This document shows positions 1 to 10,307 of a stretch of 64,000 nucleotides of DNA, in pieces; the first letter of the stretch is position 1; the number at the start of each line of letters is the position of its first letter. Source of the stretch: Favolaschia claudopus (Eukaryota; Basidiomycota; Agaricomycetes; Agaricales; Mycenaceae). Made by a program: the position numbers and the translations under genes. Under the pieces are notes generated by a model. The model was not told where the DNA came from and searched no databases. It saw only the letters and a list, made by a program, of their open reading frames with translations. The DNA lies in NCBI GenBank assembly GCA_037176885.1, contig JAWWNJ010000096.1, forward strand, positions 310,001 through 374,000, given 5' to 3'.

Positions 1-745
1 AGACTTGGAATGAACGGCCAACCTCTCGCGATTTCTGAGAGAATACCAGAGAGATGAAAAAAAACCTTGGATTGCTCCGGTCTTGGTCATAGATGGCCAA
101 TTGCCACTCGACAATGGAGATCGCCGTGCGGGGATCCCAGCCAGTGAGCGCCTGCCAGGAACCTCTCCAGGGCAGTGTGGTACTGCATGCCAAGCAAGTA
201 AGTTAGTAACTCCAAGTCAAAAAAATGAAGACTGAACGGACTGATCTTCAAGTTGTGGCTGGTAAGCAGCTATATGTTTCCACGTCACTGAATGTCGACA
301 CAGTAGGGAGGTAGGGAGGTCGCGACATGTCCGCTGGACCCGCCAGACTACTTAACCAGTTGGTTAGGGATGGAGAGGCGGGATGACTCGTTTGCTGCTG
401 GTGTGTCATCATTCGGAACATCCGGTCCGAGGGCCGTTTCAGAAATCGAAATCCTTGGAATTGTGAGCACGAACGTATGGAAAGCTTAAGTTATAGACGA
501 ACTGAATCCGACTGGTTTAGTTTATTTCTCCGTTTTCATCTTAATTTCTGTATATTTTGCCAGAACAAATGCCGTGGGGCGCGATGCCGGAAACTTGCCG
601 ACAACTGGACCCCTCTCAACACCAACTGCATTTCTTCTTCTCTGCCTTCGACCCTGCGACGTCCTCAGCTCGGCCGACGAGGGTCACTCCCGCCAGCCGT
701 GAGCCCGTAGCCCTGTATTGCCGCCGGAGCTCCTAGACCACCACT
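1..745. other. upstream intergenic region, no gene seen
   Basis: I see no convincing exon here. A 77-codon open frame at 477-710 has no recognisable motif and biased, non-coding-looking composition. A short direct repeat of a GTAGGGAG-type unit lies near 303-320. The last part presumably holds the promoter and 5' leader of the receptor gene that begins at 746. Confidence 0.5.
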
Positions 746-2541
746 ATGTCCATCTCGCTCGAATCCCGCACATCGACGCCCGCCTTACGAATAAGGTGCG
801 CTGCGAGCTCGCCAGTACGAGAAGCACTCTCAATCGACGCCAGTAAACACATCATCCTAGGCCTAATCCTTCCCGGAATGATTTTGACGACCGTGTTGTT
901 GGTTCTGTCGGCGTACGCGACGTGGAATCCTAAGTCTCGACGATACCTCGACCGCGTGAGCTTCCGTCTGCTGGTATATGCGTTGGTTGCGCAGTGCGTG
1001 CCGAAATGATTCTTCGCCGCTGACAATTAACATCCCGCCCAGTATAGTCTTCGGCGTCGTGTTCACCGTAGGCGCGCTCAGGGCTTACCCCGGCTGGCAA
1101 TGCGGCTTCCTCTCTTTTATGACCAATGTCTGTTGTCTCGCTCAACTTCAATTTCTTCGAATCACTCACTGTTTTCCCGCAGCTCAGTCTTATGTTCTCG
1201 GCGAGCATGTTCTTTTGCGTCGCCCTCAATCTCCCGTTCGTATCATGATACATTTGTGCATGACGTTTCGCGCTCATGTTTCGCTTCCCGATAGCCTAGT
1301 CCTTGGCCAGCATGTCACCGGCAAAAAGATGGAGAAATTCTATATCTTTGGTTCCGCTACTATCTGTCTCGTAGCCAACATCATACCCTACGCAACAGGT
1401 AACCTCGGGTAGGTTCAGCGACGCAGCCCCGAGCGAATCCTCTTGTATTCAATGAGTTCAACAGATGGGACGCTCAGAACGAAACCTGCTGGTATCGTAG
1501 CGGCAATCCCGGCGACAACTCCCGTATGATCCACTGGCTTCTCGCAACGCAGAGCATATGGCTCTTGCTCTTCTCGATGGGTGAAGTGTTTGCGTTCTTG
1601 GCTATCGTGGGATACCTCGTTGCGTATGAGGTGAGTTCTTTCGAAAAGAACGTCTTTTCACACATAGTGTAAACTTCCTGTAGCTGGATCAACGCCGTTT
1701 CCACTCTCATGCCACGCGGCAGTCAATGAAAAGCGGAGGTGACGGAGGTACTCAACAAAAGCACGCTGGTTCAACGGTCTTGATGTTGAACAATATCGTT
1801 ATCCGCGTTGGTGAGTATTCCTCGTTATTCTGAGATAGTTCATGACTTCCCTTTATGAAGCCTTGTACCCGCTTGTTTCCTGTCTGCTTAATATCTCGAC
1901 AACTGTACTCGATTTGTATGAAATGAAGCACCCCCACCATTCGAAGACGGTTCGTCATCATCTTGAATCGTTTCCGGAAAATGCGCAATCTGATTCGCTT
2001 GCAGAACTGGCGCATGAATTTATTGGGCAAGTATCTGCCGCTCCCTTGAACGCGTCTCGCCAACTTATTGCAATTTTCGTTTCCCAGATCTCGCGATTTA
2101 CTCCGGGAGACCACTCATTTACGGCTTGCTTGCGGCTACGGATCCTGTACGTCCTTTTTTCCCCTATGATGCTTATGTTTGTCACCATTCCTCCTTCAAC
2201 AACAGTCATTTGTACGTGCCCTCAACGCCCTGTGCCACCCCGAAGGCGAAAGTACCGGCTCTGATCGGGGCGGAGTCATACCTGGATCCCCAACAGCCCG
2301 TGGCTTAGGCACCGGGTCAGCTTGTTTATCGACTGTCATAGCATTGAGCGTGGATGAAGGCAGCGGGTTTGGCGGGTCTCGAGAGGCTTCAGCAGTTCAG
2401 GAAGGTTCGGTGTATGCTCATAAAGGAGGGCGGGAGAGTGCGATGAAGGAAGTTACGACTGCGACGACGAGTGTATCAAGACCTCAGGCGGCCGCGAGGG
2501 TAGCTCAGCAGTGGGAAAACGATCTTGTATGTCATTTGTAA
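746..2541 (+). CDS. seven-transmembrane receptor-like protein (fungal GPCR-type)
   Basis: Joining exons in frame gives a protein of roughly 430 residues with seven hydrophobic segments in order: TM1 around HIILGLILPGM, TM2 around LLVYALVAHIVFG, TM3 around SLMFSASMFFCVAL, TM4 around GSATICLVANIIPY, TM5 around SIWLLLFSMGEVFAFL, TM6 around LYPLVSCLLNISTTVL and TM7 around LAIYSGRPLIYGLL. A Cys/Trp-rich loop (WDAQNETCWYR) lies between TM4 and TM5, and a Ser/Thr/Gly-rich tail of about 110 residues follows TM7. This is the layout of the orphan cAMP-receptor/Git3-like receptors that are numerous in Agaricomycetes. Introns include 994-1042, 1128-1182, 2027-2087 (a GC-AG intron) and 2147-2205. Ligand and G protein cannot be told from sequence. 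The start at 746 is the first ATG of the TM1 exon. Confidence 0.75.
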
Positions 2542-2791
2542 TTTATGTATCAGTTCTGATGATGGATGTATCTGGTATGAACGGGAAAGTTGAACCACGT
2601 TGGAAATTAGTTCTTGCGAGTCTTCCGGGCTGCTGCCGGAAGATCGTATTAGCTGTACTCTCCATTCTCACGGGATAAGTAGAGCACAAGTGGGTGTGCA
2701 AGGCATGTGCCGCACAACAGAAGAAAACTGAAGAAAAGTTGAAAAAAGGTGAACTGACCGCAAACTGCCGAGGTGATGTCATTGACGGGCT

Positions 2792-2853
2792 AGATCAGGC
2801 TGATCAGATGCCAACCCAGGCCAGATCAGGCTGATCAGATGCCAACCCAGGCC
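2792..2853. repeat. 31-bp perfect tandem duplication
   Basis: The unit starting AGATCAGGCTGATCAGATGC occupies 2792-2822 and is repeated exactly at 2823-2853, just upstream of the beta-galactosidase start at 2883. Each copy contains a palindromic TGATCA core. It lies in the likely 5' leader or core promoter. Confidence 0.9.
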
Positions 2854-2882
2854 AACCCCTCCTCCTCTTCCACGTTGCGTCC

Positions 2883-5800
2883 ATGAAGCAGTACGCGCCA
2901 ATGGGCCCCAAACTGGCAGATACCAAGCTAGGAGAGTCGGGTGCACGTTCCACCCCTAAGAAATCTCGAAGAATCCGCCTCTTGGCCGTTGCGTTCTGCC
3001 TCTGTACAAGCTTGTTTCTTACTAGTAGCAGCGTGGTACTCTTCATCGTTTCTGCGCTTTCTCCGACTGAGATCTGTGCTTCAGCTTTCTTGGAGCGTGG
3101 AAAAGTCCTTGGAACCCGACCTCCACCTACTCTCACCGTGTGCAAGTGGAGGTCGTACGGAGGATGTTCGCTTCGACAAGTATAGTATGATTATCAAAGG
3201 GCAACGGGTGTTCTTGCAGTGCGTGATGCATATTATTCTCTGCAGAAGTCAGTCCTGATTCAGGCTCTCCGAAGCTCTGGAGAGTTTCATACCTGGCGCC
3301 TCCCCGTTCCGTCTCTGTGGCCCGACATTCTCGAGAAAGCCAAAGCGGCGGGGTTGAATGCAGTTAGCATCTACACGCATATGGGCCTGATTAATCCATC
3401 GCGAGGTGTCGTGAATTTCGACGGATTCCGCGCATTGAAGCCACTATACGAGGCTGCTATGGCTGCGGGCATTTGGGTCGTCGTAAGGCCTGGTTCGTCT
3501 CTTTCGCGTCCAGTGGCTTTCTTTTGATTCAACTACCCAGGACCGGTTAATATGATTCCAGTACATCGGAAAAACGAAGCTGACATCCTGGCTGTCTAGT
3601 ACATAAACGCGGAAACGACTGCCGGAGGGATCGCTCATTGGGTCACGGCTGAGGTGGCGGGACGGTTACGAACGAACGACTCGGATTGGACGGAAGCGTG
3701 GCGAGACTACATCCTGGGTATCATTGAAGAGACGGCTCCCTACCAGATCAACGCCGGTGGACCTGTTATTGGTAAGTCTAGTCTCTTATATCTGGTCTAT
3801 TTCACGCTGATGTTTCCATAGCAATTCAGCTGGGTAAGTTGGCTTCTGTCTGCATAACATACTGCCGAGAATCTAACGGTGTCAGACAACGAATACACTC
3901 AGGACTATCCTGGTCACGGCGAATATTACGAAGAACTCAAGAAAGTGTTCCACGACTCGAAAAAAATCGTGGTGCCACTCACCTATAACGACCCGAATCA
4001 AGGTGGTAACTTCATCAACGGAACGGTACGTAGTTACAGACGGCCCACCCCAGTATTGTTAGAACTGCCCTCTATTTCTAGGGCGCGGTTGATCTCTATG
4101 GGTCAGTTCTCTTCGACTTGTTCTGCCCACGAAACAACTATTTATCTTCGCCTCAGCATGGATTCATACCCCCAGCGCTTCGACTGCTCGCACCCATCGG
4201 CGTGGCGGCCGGTCGTCACAAACTACCACGAATACCACGAGCGGGTGAATCCTTCCCAGCCTTGGTATATCCCGGGTAAGGTTACTTCGAGGGCATGCCG
4301 TTTCAGAATTGATAACTTTCCTACCAAGAGTTTCAGGCTGGTTCCTATGATGCATGGGGACCTGGTGCACCAGGTGCGTTTCTCATTCCTTCTCATCTGC
4401 GGCCAATCTTTGATCCTCCTATCACCAGGATATGCACCGTGCGCCGAATTAACCGGTCCCGCCTTTCAATCCGTTTTCAATCTTCAGCTGTGGGCAAGTA
4501 ACGCGAAGCTCATCAACTACTACATGCTTTACGGGTGGGCCGAGTATTTTCTTTCAAAGTAGCTCTCCTCTCTAAAATTCTCGTCAGAGGCACATCGTGG
4601 GGCGGACTGCCTTTCCCGTGAGCTGTCCTGTCTTCGATTTATTCGTAGCCACTCACTTCAGCGTCCTCAGAGGGGTAACTTCTGAATCAGTTGGTCAAGA
4701 TTGCCTGAATTTACTGCTTACAGGTTTATACGTCGTATGACTACGGAGCTCCGGTACATCAGAGCTCTGTCCGCTCTCCGCCGTGCTCAACTTCTTCTTC
4801 AGATCTCAGAGTCTCGCGCATTGACAACAAAATACGACGAGTTGAAGCTCCAGGGCTTGTTTGTGCGCTCTTCTCCGGATTTCACCAAGACCGACTGGAT
4901 TGGCGATTCACGGGATGCCCTATCGAATGTGTCGACAAATCCCGATGTCTTTCTGACGCTGCTTCGCAATCCAGACTCGCATGCTAGTTTTTATATCGCG
5001 CGTCAGAACGATTCTACATCTACGTGCGTTCAAAACGGTTTGATAATGGGTATACTGTAAATCTTGACTGACAAACCAATAGAGCCAATGTGACCTTCAA
5101 GATGACAGTCGATACGCTGTGGGGAACGCAAGAAATTCCCCTTCCAATTGCACTTGATGGTCGCGAGTCCAAGGTGGTAGTCACTGACTACACGTTTGGT
5201 GCGAACTCCCCACTCAGGTACTCGACGGCCGCAATACTGTTCGCCGGTGTCATTGGATCTAGAGACGTAGTCTTCCTGCACGGAAAAATGTCTCAGAACC
5301 ATGCTTTCTCGTTCTTCCCGACAGGCACGCCAAATCCGTGGTTCAGGTCAACTGACCATCATTCCCTCGTGAGGATCACGGAGAGATCCAGGCGAGAAAC
5401 AGAAGTCACTGTATTGCCGGGCATAGATGGGGTCATCACAATCTATGACTCTGATACCCAACTCGTTCTGTTTGCAGATTCGGAGACTGCTGCTACATTC
5501 TGGGCTCCTGTCCTACAAGGCCCGTCCGAGGACCCATTCCGAGCGTTCTGGGGCATCGGTTCGACCCAGGCGGTGATGGTGGGCGGACCGTATCTCGTGC
5601 GAAGCGCTGCGTTGGAAGATGGCGGTGCTCGTCTTGCTTTACGCGGTGATTTGAGGGAAGGTGTGAGAATGACGCTTGTTGGTCCTCCAGGTGTGCGGAG
5701 CGTAACCTGGAACGGGATGGACATTGGTAGCGGCGATTTTGTGGAAGGAGCAAATAGCCTACGCGTGTTTGATTTGCAACCTCGCGCTGCTCTTGCACGT

Positions 5801-7260
5801 GTGCGCACGCCAGAACTGACGGGGTGGCGGTATGCGGACAGTTTGCCGGAGATTCGGGATGGATTCGACGACAAGGAATGGGTTGTGGCTGATCATACGG
5901 AAACCAATGTTCCGGAGAAGATGTGGTATGGGGACGGAAGGGTGTTGTATGGATGCGATTATGGCTTGTATGCCCGCTTTTTTCTTCTTTTCGGTTTCGG
6001 TTGCTAATGCGCTTGAAGCTGCGAGAATGTTGTTTTGTGGCGCGGACATTTCAATGCTTCGGGTGTGGAGAAGAGCGTGAATCTCTCAATCAATGGCGGA
6101 GAAGGTTTGAAACGCCTTCGTTCTGCGCTCAACTGCTTATGGTTTGCAAAGCCTTCGCCGCAAGCGTCTGGTTGAACGATGTGTTTCTCAACACATCTTA
6201 TGGCAAGTCAGTTTTCATCTCCTCCAGATATTGACGATATGCTGAGAAATTCATTCTACAGCTCAACGAACAACATGAATATCATCGAAGAGACGGATGA
6301 TTTGTTTGTCTTTCCACCCGGAGCCCTCAAGCCTGGGGAAGATAACGTGATTACGATCGTACAGGTAAATCTTCTTTTGACTTTGGGCGGGACTTTTCAC
6401 TGACAAGGAGCCTCTTCGCAAAAGGATAACATGGGTTTAAACGAGACCGATGGTGGTAAGTCGTACTTCTGACCTCCTCAGTCTGTGCTTCTCAACTCAA
6501 ACTCAATTTCAGACAATGCAGACACGTCGAAGAATCCGCGTGGCATCCGAGGTTTCACACTAGCAAATGGAAGTTTCTCTGACTGGAAGGTGCAAGGCAA
6601 AATTGGCGGTTATACCGGGTGTGTATCCGGACTCAAATGCACTGGAAATCGATGTCTAACTTTCGCCAGGTACCCCGATAAAACGCGCGGAATCTTCAAC
6701 GAGGGAGGCCTTTTCGGCGAGCGTCGTGGCTGGCATCTTCCTGGCTTCAACATCTCCGAGTGGAAGGCGCACGAATTGTCAGAGGGTCTCCCTAGTGGGG
6801 AGGCTGGAGTGGGATTTTTCGTGACGACGTTTCAATTAGACGTCGAAAGCTTCCTCGACGTTCATATGTCGTTCACATTTGATGATCCATTGGGCCCAGC
6901 CTACCGAGCCTTTTTATTTGTCAACGGGTGGATGATGGGGAAACGAGTGGCCAATCTTGGGTGCGTGTCTATACCCTTGAAATTGAACGCGATTCCTTAG
7001 AATACCATTTAGACCTCAAGCGAAGTTCCCTGTACCGCAAAAAATCCTGGACTACAGTGGAGAAAAGTAAGTCCCTCAATTTATCTTTCAGCTTTACGAT
7101 CCTCAGTTTTTCAACCAGCACTGTGGCGGTAGCCCTGTGGTCGATGGAAAATGAGACCATTTCACCCCGCCTTCGATTGGTCGTCGACGGGGTTTTCGAT
7201 AGTTCCTTAGGTGGTGTTGAGACCAATAATCCTCCTTGGTCCAACACCGACCGACCTTGA
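2883..7260 (+). CDS. GH35 beta-galactosidase, 24 exons with three micro-exons
   Basis: Glycoside hydrolase family 35 enzyme that releases beta-D-galactosyl residues outside the cell. The catalytic TIM barrel begins at HSGEFHTWRLPVPSLWPDI. The acid/base Glu lies in QLDNEYTQ (exons at 3822-3833 and 3886 on), and the nucleophile Glu in EFQAGSYDAWG near 4330. Beta-galactosidase domains 2-3 and two jelly-roll domains follow (LWRGHFNASG, GWHLPGF, FLFVNGW), ending in ETNNPPW-type C-terminal sequence at 7260. I place 23 introns, all about 47-60 bp: 3036-3084, 3219-3274, 3493-3540, 3546-3599, 3772-3821, 3834-3885, 4026-4081, 4102-4156, 4276-4328, 4374-4428, 4535-4587, 4618-4670, 4675-4723, 4754-4802, 5024-5082, 5968-6018, 6105-6151, 6207-6262, 6365-6424, 6456-6512, 6619-6669, 6961-7012, 7067-7118. 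Micro-exons are 3541-3545, 3822-3833 and 4671-4674. The length of about 1,050 residues fits fungal LacA-type enzymes. The N-terminus has about 30 polar residues before one hydrophobic helix, so it may be a signal anchor rather than a classical cleaved signal. Confidence 0.93.
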
Positions 7261-7660
7261 TAATTTTTGAAATGAGCCAATGAACAGTTCCCATTCTTTC
7301 CCATTTGTCCCCAATTTGTCCCAAGCCAATCCCACACCCACGCACGGACCTTGATGTGCGGATCGGCGGAACCTCTCGGCACCTAGCCCCTCCTAGCCCT
7401 CGAAGAGCATTTTTTTGGGAATTAAAATCTTCAGAACAACGTTACCGTTCAATTACGATGATTCGATCCAACCAACACAAATTCTCCAAGTCATTTGGTA
7501 CATTTTGCACGAAGCAGTGTTATTACACTCCCACGCCGATCATCTGTGCCTGACATCGGCTCGACTGCCGATGTCACCGGTTTTCTTCCCCCACCACGCC
7601 CACGAATGCTGTTCATAGCTCTTTCAAGCCACTGCCATCCTCAGCAACCCTCGACTGACG
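7261..7660. other. intergenic region between GH35 gene and 7661 gene
   Basis: Holds the 3' end region of the beta-galactosidase and the upstream region of the next gene. I see no exon with a family motif; open frames here overlap on both strands without coding-like composition. Confidence 0.5.
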
Positions 7661-8495
7661 ATGGCAGTCTGGATGAACGTTCTGAACTGCCTTTTCTTTG
7701 CCTGTTTCGCATCAACGGCGTCAGCTAGTGTCGTTGTCTTCCCCCACCACCACCGTGTACTTTCCAGGACGGCAAGTATCGTTCTGATAGTTGGTCCGTG
7801 TCATGCTCGGTAGCTTCCCGGTCCTGAGTGTTATTTCTCTTGCTTAGTTGTCGTCTTTCTCGTTGTTCTGCTTGTGGCCTGTCGGATTGCAATACGTCGA
7901 CGGCGTCACGCTGCCCAGCCGCCCATTTCCCTCTTGAATACACAGAATTCACCTCCCAACGGAATATACCATCAGTCTCCTTCTCCGATATCTGAACAGT
8001 GGCAGCATCCCAATTTACAACCTCAATACCAATTGTCTCCGACGCCTCCACACCCTTACCACCACAATCCTCAACAATACCGCAATGACCTCGATCCCGG
8101 AAGCATCGGCGCAGAAGGGAAGAATCCTATGAAGAACCCCATTGTCAGAAGCTTACATTGGCAACAACACGATAACTATCCCCCGGTGAGTTCATGTCCC
8201 GCGAGCGTTGTTTGAACTTGACAGATAGTATGCACAGCCCTCTGGCCCTCCAAACGGACATTATAACCCTCCGTCGGGGCCGCCACCGCAATCTGCATAT
8301 GCGGTGGGTGAATGAAGTTGATTCAACTCCGTCATTCATTTTATTGGCAATCGCAGCCGCTCGCACCGATTCCGCCTGCATACACTAATATCACGGTGTG
8401 TAATCAACTCGTGCTACTGTATTGGACGGCTTTCAAGATATCTAACCGCAATCATGGTATAGGGCCAAGGATACTCGGGTTATAAGACGCAATGA
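7661..8495 (+). CDS. small single-pass membrane protein with proline/tyrosine-rich cytosolic tail
   Basis: The ATG at 7661 opens a signal-peptide-like stretch (MAVWMNVLNCLFFACFA), then a very short ectodomain. After an intron at 7776-7847 comes a strong hydrophobic helix (IVVFLVVLLVACRIAI) stopped by RRRRH. The rest is a disordered tail rich in Pro, Gln, Asn, His and Tyr (NPPSGPPPQSAYA, PLAPIPPAY). Three further short introns join the tail in frame, to a stop at 8493-8495. No enzyme domain is visible. The tail has several PPxY-like and SGPP patterns that could recruit WW- or SH3-domain partners; this is inference. First-exon boundaries are the least certain part. Confidence 0.5.
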
Positions 8496-8826
8496 GATCT
8501 AGTTCACCATTTTGCGAGCCTTGTACGAACTTGAATGTTTTCTGGTATGTAATCTGTTGTAAATCTCATCGCGAGATTCTTCGCCTGGGAGGATATTGTA
8601 CAAGCTGGAGGTTTTCTGATCTCTTCATGAGCCAGCTACCTGAAGGTGAAGTTTTCGAATTTTCGACTGTCTTTTTGTTGTGTCTTTTCAACAACTTTTC
8701 AATGTTTCAAGGCCTAGAGCGCATCATACATCAATTGTGGAACGAATCAGGCACATCTGCTCCTCCGTGATATCATGTCCCGCCGAGCCATGCAGTCCAG
8801 TCTAGCCCAGTCTCATACATCAATCC

Positions 8827-9371
8827 ATGAGCGTGGAGATGCCAAGCTATATCGGTGGTGTATCAATTGGTATCGCTCATGTGCCGGCCGCTGCTATGTA
8901 TCTATAAAGGCTGACATTGGCATCCGGAACACCCAACACCCAATCTCCCTCCTACCTTGAACTATACAATGAGCGAAGTGATGCGTCTCTTGCCTTGATT
9001 CTTCTGCCAACATTGATTTCTCAGCAGCAAGTTGCATCGACGTCCGCCGCCACGACTGCCCCGACGCATACCGAAGCTTCGCCAGCAGCAGCTGCTGTCA
9101 GTGGGTCGGAAACTGCCCAAGTGCGTCTGCTTTCTGTCTTCCACCTTTCTACTAGACTGACATCCCGATTTTCTAGCACGACCATGAGCACAAAAAGCAT
9201 GGCCTCAGCGCAGTTCTCGACAAGATTGTCCATCCGCACGGCGATCACAAGGAACATAAAGATCATACCAAAGCCGATCCGCCCATTGTGGAGGTCGCGG
9301 TCCCCGCAGAGGCTAGTGACGGTGGTGCCCATTTAGCTCCTGCTGGAAGCGGCGTGGGAGGTATTTTGTAA
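8827..9371 (+). CDS. hypothetical protein with His/Lys/Glu-rich C-terminus
   Basis: The last exon is clear: after an intron that starts GTGCGT at about 9120 and ends at 9177, it reads HDHEHKKHGLSAVLDK then a second His/Lys-rich patch (HPHGDHKEHKDH) and an Ala/Gly-rich end, stop at 9369-9371. The exon before it is Ala/Thr/Ser-rich (ASTSAATTAPTHTEA). Upstream exons are not resolved; the ATG at 8827 opens a possible frame, but its junction to the later exons is a guess. The histidine-rich end could bind metal. I do not recognise the family. Confidence 0.3.
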
Positions 9372-9598
9372 GAACATGCTGGTAGCATTGCTATTTTCCG
9401 ACTCGCGAGCAGTTGAATTCTGATTCGAATTGTACTTATCATGTATCAACTTTGTTACCCTCAAGCCTACTGGTTTTCCGAGTACATCCATTTTCGGTGC
9501 AATATCGCGATAGTACAATTCTTATAAGAACGGCAGGTCATGTTCTTCAACCACTGAAGAGCAAAAGCGACAACCTCTTTCTCTGCTTCCAGGCTATT

Positions 9599-9638
9599 CG
9601 GGCATTTCGGGATGGCTCACGCTCGGCCGAAATGCCCG
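9599..9638. repeat. inverted repeat, 12-bp perfect arms
   Basis: Arms CGGGCATTTCGG at 9599-9610 and CCGAAATGCCCG at 9627-9638 are perfect reverse complements around a 16-base loop. No T-tract follows and the context is eukaryotic, so it is not a bacterial-type terminator. Confidence 0.85.
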
Positions 9639-9728
9639 CGATTCAACATTTCAGTTTTCACTACACTAACTCGATCCCAAGCATACCATTGGGTCCAGAA
9701 AGAATGGGATTTGGAAAGTCCGCCAAAA

Positions 9729-9795
9729 TGTCTGGCATCACGTCTGGCGGCGGCGATCGGCACACCTATGTGACGTGATTGGTAGCTGCCAGACA
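9729..9795. repeat. two-part inverted repeat
   Basis: TGTCTGGC at 9729-9736 pairs with GCCAGACA at 9788-9795, and the next bases ATCACGTC at 9737-9744 pair with GACGTGAT at 9772-9779. An 8-base bulge on the right side separates the two helices. The terminal 8-mers resemble the short ends of a MITE, but no flanking target duplication was seen. Confidence 0.75.
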
Positions 9796-10284
9796 ATATG
9801 TGTAAACAAACACGACGCGTCGACAATGCGAGCCCTTCTGGCGTATTTCGACGCGACATACGGCTGCCACCGCGCGTCATTTGCAGCTTGAATACACTTA
9901 TAGTTGTTTTATTATGATTCTCGTGCTAGTAGCCCTCAAAGTATCCCAAGAAATGAACTGTACTGCATTTTTCTGTTGTCTTGCTATCTGAAAATATTGT
10001 GTGAAGGCACCCACACATCCAAGAGTAAAGCAGCTGCTACTTCTATGGTATTGACGCAATATTCTAACTAATTGTGGACCGGGCGAGGTGGGCAAATGGG
10101 ATAAATCGTCCTGCACACCTCGATTTGGGACGTTGTGCTTGATTTCCCGGGGCTCCTGCTAATTAAAAGTGTATAACAGGCGCGTGGAGCATATAGACGC
10201 CCTCACATGCCCAAAGGGAGAGCAAAAAACGCAGAAAACAAAGTAATTCGGCCATGCGGCATACCTCGGAATGTTCCGATCAAT

Positions 10285-10307
10285 GTCTGGCCGACCTGCG
10301 GCCAGAC
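10285..10307. repeat. 9-bp inverted repeat
   Basis: GTCTGGCCG at 10285-10293 and CGGCCAGAC at 10299-10307 form a tight hairpin with a 5-base loop. A second small palindrome, CGGAATGTTCCG, lies just before it at 10268-10279. The GTCTGGC core is shared with the repeat at 9729. Confidence 0.75.

Noticed and set aside
7067..7091. 25-base intron near the end of the beta-galactosidase gene
   Set aside because: Too short to splice. Using the later acceptor at 7118 gives a normal 52-base intron and the expected ENTVAVALWS sequence.
9599..10307. repeated short palindromes considered as a CRISPR-like array
   Set aside because: Copies are few, unequal and irregularly spaced, with no spacers, in a eukaryotic genome.
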